Part shown: piece by piece, positions 4,132-5,138 of the stretch | Layout: the number at the start of each line of letters is the position of its first letter | Position numbering within the stretch: position 1 is the stretch's first letter | Source of the DNA: Candidatus Pacearchaeota archaeon UBA284 | GTDB lineage: Archaea > Nanobdellota > Nanobdellia > Pacearchaeales > UBA284 | Direction: 5' to 3' | Assembly (NCBI GenBank): GCA_002499185.1 | Contig: DAKN01000072.1 | Span: 500-5,637 of the forward strand | DNA: 5,138 bases | Translations under genes and position numbers: made by a program | Notes under the pieces: model-generated | Database searches by the model: none | The model's input: the letters and a program-made list of their open reading frames with translations, nothing else | What the model was told of the DNA's origin: nothing

Positions 4132-5138
4132 ATGCAAAATATTACTGACAAAAAAACAATTATAGTAGAATCTATTAAAAGGGAAGGACCAAGTTTGCCA
4201 AGCGCACTTTCAAAACAAGTTGGATTAAGTCTTCTTTTCACTTCTGCTCTTTTATCTGAAATGGTTTCTGACAAAACCCTTAAACTTAGTTATCTCAAAA
4301 TTGGGGGTTCTCCCCTTTATTATATTCCTGGCCAAGAAGATAAATTGGAAAAATATACTAATTATCTTAATGCTCAGGAAAAAGAATCTTTTGAATTGAT
4401 TAAAGAAAGAAGAATAATCCAAGAAGAAGTTTTAGACCCAATACACAGGGTTGCTATAAAATCAATAAAAGATTTTGCATCACCATTAACAGTATATGCT
4501 GATGGAAAACAAAGAACCTTTTGGAGATTATATGCTATCCCCATAGAAGAAGCACAAAAAATAATTGAAGAATTAATCGATATTGAGAAAAACGGCTACA
4601 AAAAACAAGAAATTAAAAAAGTTGAAGAAAAAAAGGAAATTGAAAAACAGGAAATAAAAGAAGAATCCAAAGAAAAACCAAAAAAAGAAAAGAAGAAAAG
4701 AATATTCGAGCAACCAGAAATTCAATTTCAACCACAACAACCACAAATTCAACAAACACAATCAATGCAACAAATTGTGCAAAAAACAGAGCAAACAAAT
4801 CAAATAATTCAACAAAAACCAAAAAAAGTAAATCTTAAGTTTGAACAATTAAAGGAAAAAATAAAACAATGGCTTCATAACAAACATTTAGAAATATTAC
4901 AAGAAAATGAAGATGAAGAAGCAATATTTACTGTTTTTACCCCTTCAACAGTCGGCAATTTGAAATTTTTAGTTGTAGTAAATGACAAAAAAAAGATTTC
5001 AGAGGGAGATTTAAGCATAGCTTATCATAAGGGATTGCATTATAAGATGCCAGTAATATTTTTAGTTAATGGAGAATTAAGCAAAAAAGCCCAAGAATAT
5101 TTGAATAATATGGGTGGTTATATTAATGTGTTTCAGTT
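4132..5138 (+). CDS. Uncharacterised archaeal protein: winged-helix-like N-terminus, possible Mrr-like C-terminal domain (3' end cut by window)
   Basis: An open frame of 335 codons plus two bases, still open at the window edge. Residues about 5-72 look like a winged helix (LPSALSKQVGLSLLFTSALL, then GGSPLYYIPGQE as the wing). Residues about 78-150 include RVAIKSIKDFASPLTVY and FWRLYAI, possibly a further small domain. Residues 153-190 are Lys/Glu-rich and about 194-229 Gln/Pro-rich, a low-complexity and probably disordered linker. Residues about 232-335 return to ordered sequence: VNLKFEQLKEKIKQWL, then FLVVVNDKKKISEGDLS and MPVIFLVNGELSKKAQEYL, a strand-helix-strand-helix pattern like the core of restriction-endonuclease-like (Mrr-type) domains; the usual Glu/Gln-x-Lys is not obvious, so it may be inactive. 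There is no signal peptide or membrane segment. The start at 4132 is 32 bases after endA, without a clear Shine-Dalgarno; an A-rich TATA-like stretch near 4105-4113 could also give it its own promoter. DNA or RNA binding linked to endA is inference; I know of no proven function. Confidence 0.8.
   Translation, partial: MQNITDKKTIIVESIKREGPSLPSALSKQVGLSLLFTSALLSEMVSDKTLKLSYLKIGGSPLYYIPGQEDKLEKYTNYLNAQEKESFELIKERRIIQEEVLDPIHRVAIKSIKDFASPLTVYADGKQRTFWRLYAIPIEEAQKIIEELIDIEKNGYKKQEIKKVEEKKEIEKQEIKEESKEKPKKEKKKRIFEQPEIQFQPQQPQIQQTQSMQQIVQKTEQTNQIIQQKPKKVNLKFEQLKEKIKQWLHNKHLEILQENEDEEAIFTVFTPSTVGNLKFLVVVNDKKKISEGDLSIAYHKGLHYKMPVIFLVNGELSKKAQEYLNNMGGYINVFQ

Noticed and set aside
4573..4822. Two overlapping Phe/Leu-rich minus-strand open frames that look like membrane proteins
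   Set aside because: They are antisense to the Lys/Glu and Gln/Pro low-complexity linker of the gene starting at 4132; the apparent hydrophobicity is a composition artefact.
1..5138. CRISPR array, insertion sequence or toxin-antitoxin pair
   Set aside because: There are no regularly spaced repeats, no transposase or small toxin-like gene pair, and no target-site duplications visible.

Overview
This window is AT-rich archaeal DNA. The evidence is one archaeal-type TFB, one archaeal Sm protein (SmAP), an S8e ribosomal protein, a tRNA-splicing endonuclease of the archaeal type, a tRNA-Leu without an encoded CCA end, and TATA/BRE promoters about 25 bp upstream of nearly leaderless starts. The very low GC, compact proteins, Lys-rich tails and the winged-helix protein next to endA suggest a DPANN archaeon (Woesearchaeota/Pacearchaeota/Nanoarchaeota-like). 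That placement is inference.

Layout. Bases 1-155 are AT-rich sequence downstream of S8e; I see no gene there. 156-515 (-) is S8e, with its promoter at about 536-554. 516-828 is a 313-base gene-free divergent spacer between S8e and SmAP. It holds the S8e promoter, a dense nest of inverted repeats (571-727), a small GC hairpin (772-786) and the SmAP promoter (800-807). 829-1062 (+) is SmAP, followed by a T-rich terminator. 1184-1267 (+) is tRNA-Leu(CAA) with its own TATA box and T-run. 1268-1468 holds a GC-rich patch and a repeated promoter array leading into TFB (1469-2470, +). A T-tract terminator and a GCTCGC-containing element separate TFB from the convergent RNase Z gene (2557-3456, -). 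A 61-base divergent spacer with what looks like one shared TATA box leads to endA (3518-4099, +). From 4132 (+) to the window end runs an open reading frame of at least 335 codons: winged-helix-like N-terminus, Lys/Glu then Gln/Pro-rich linker, and an alpha/beta C-terminal domain that resembles a restriction-endonuclease-like (Mrr-type) fold.

How the genes work together. Everything identifiable is information processing: translation (S8e, tRNA), RNA binding (SmAP), transcription initiation (TFB) and tRNA maturation (RNase Z for 3' ends, EndA for introns). RNase Z is the enzyme expected to trim the 3' trailer of a CCA-less tRNA such as the one encoded here. The most interesting items are the uncharacterised partial protein beside endA, the hairpin-rich 571-727 segment, and the duplicated BRE/TATA array in front of TFB. 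No defence system, CRISPR array, insertion sequence or other clear mobile element is visible.
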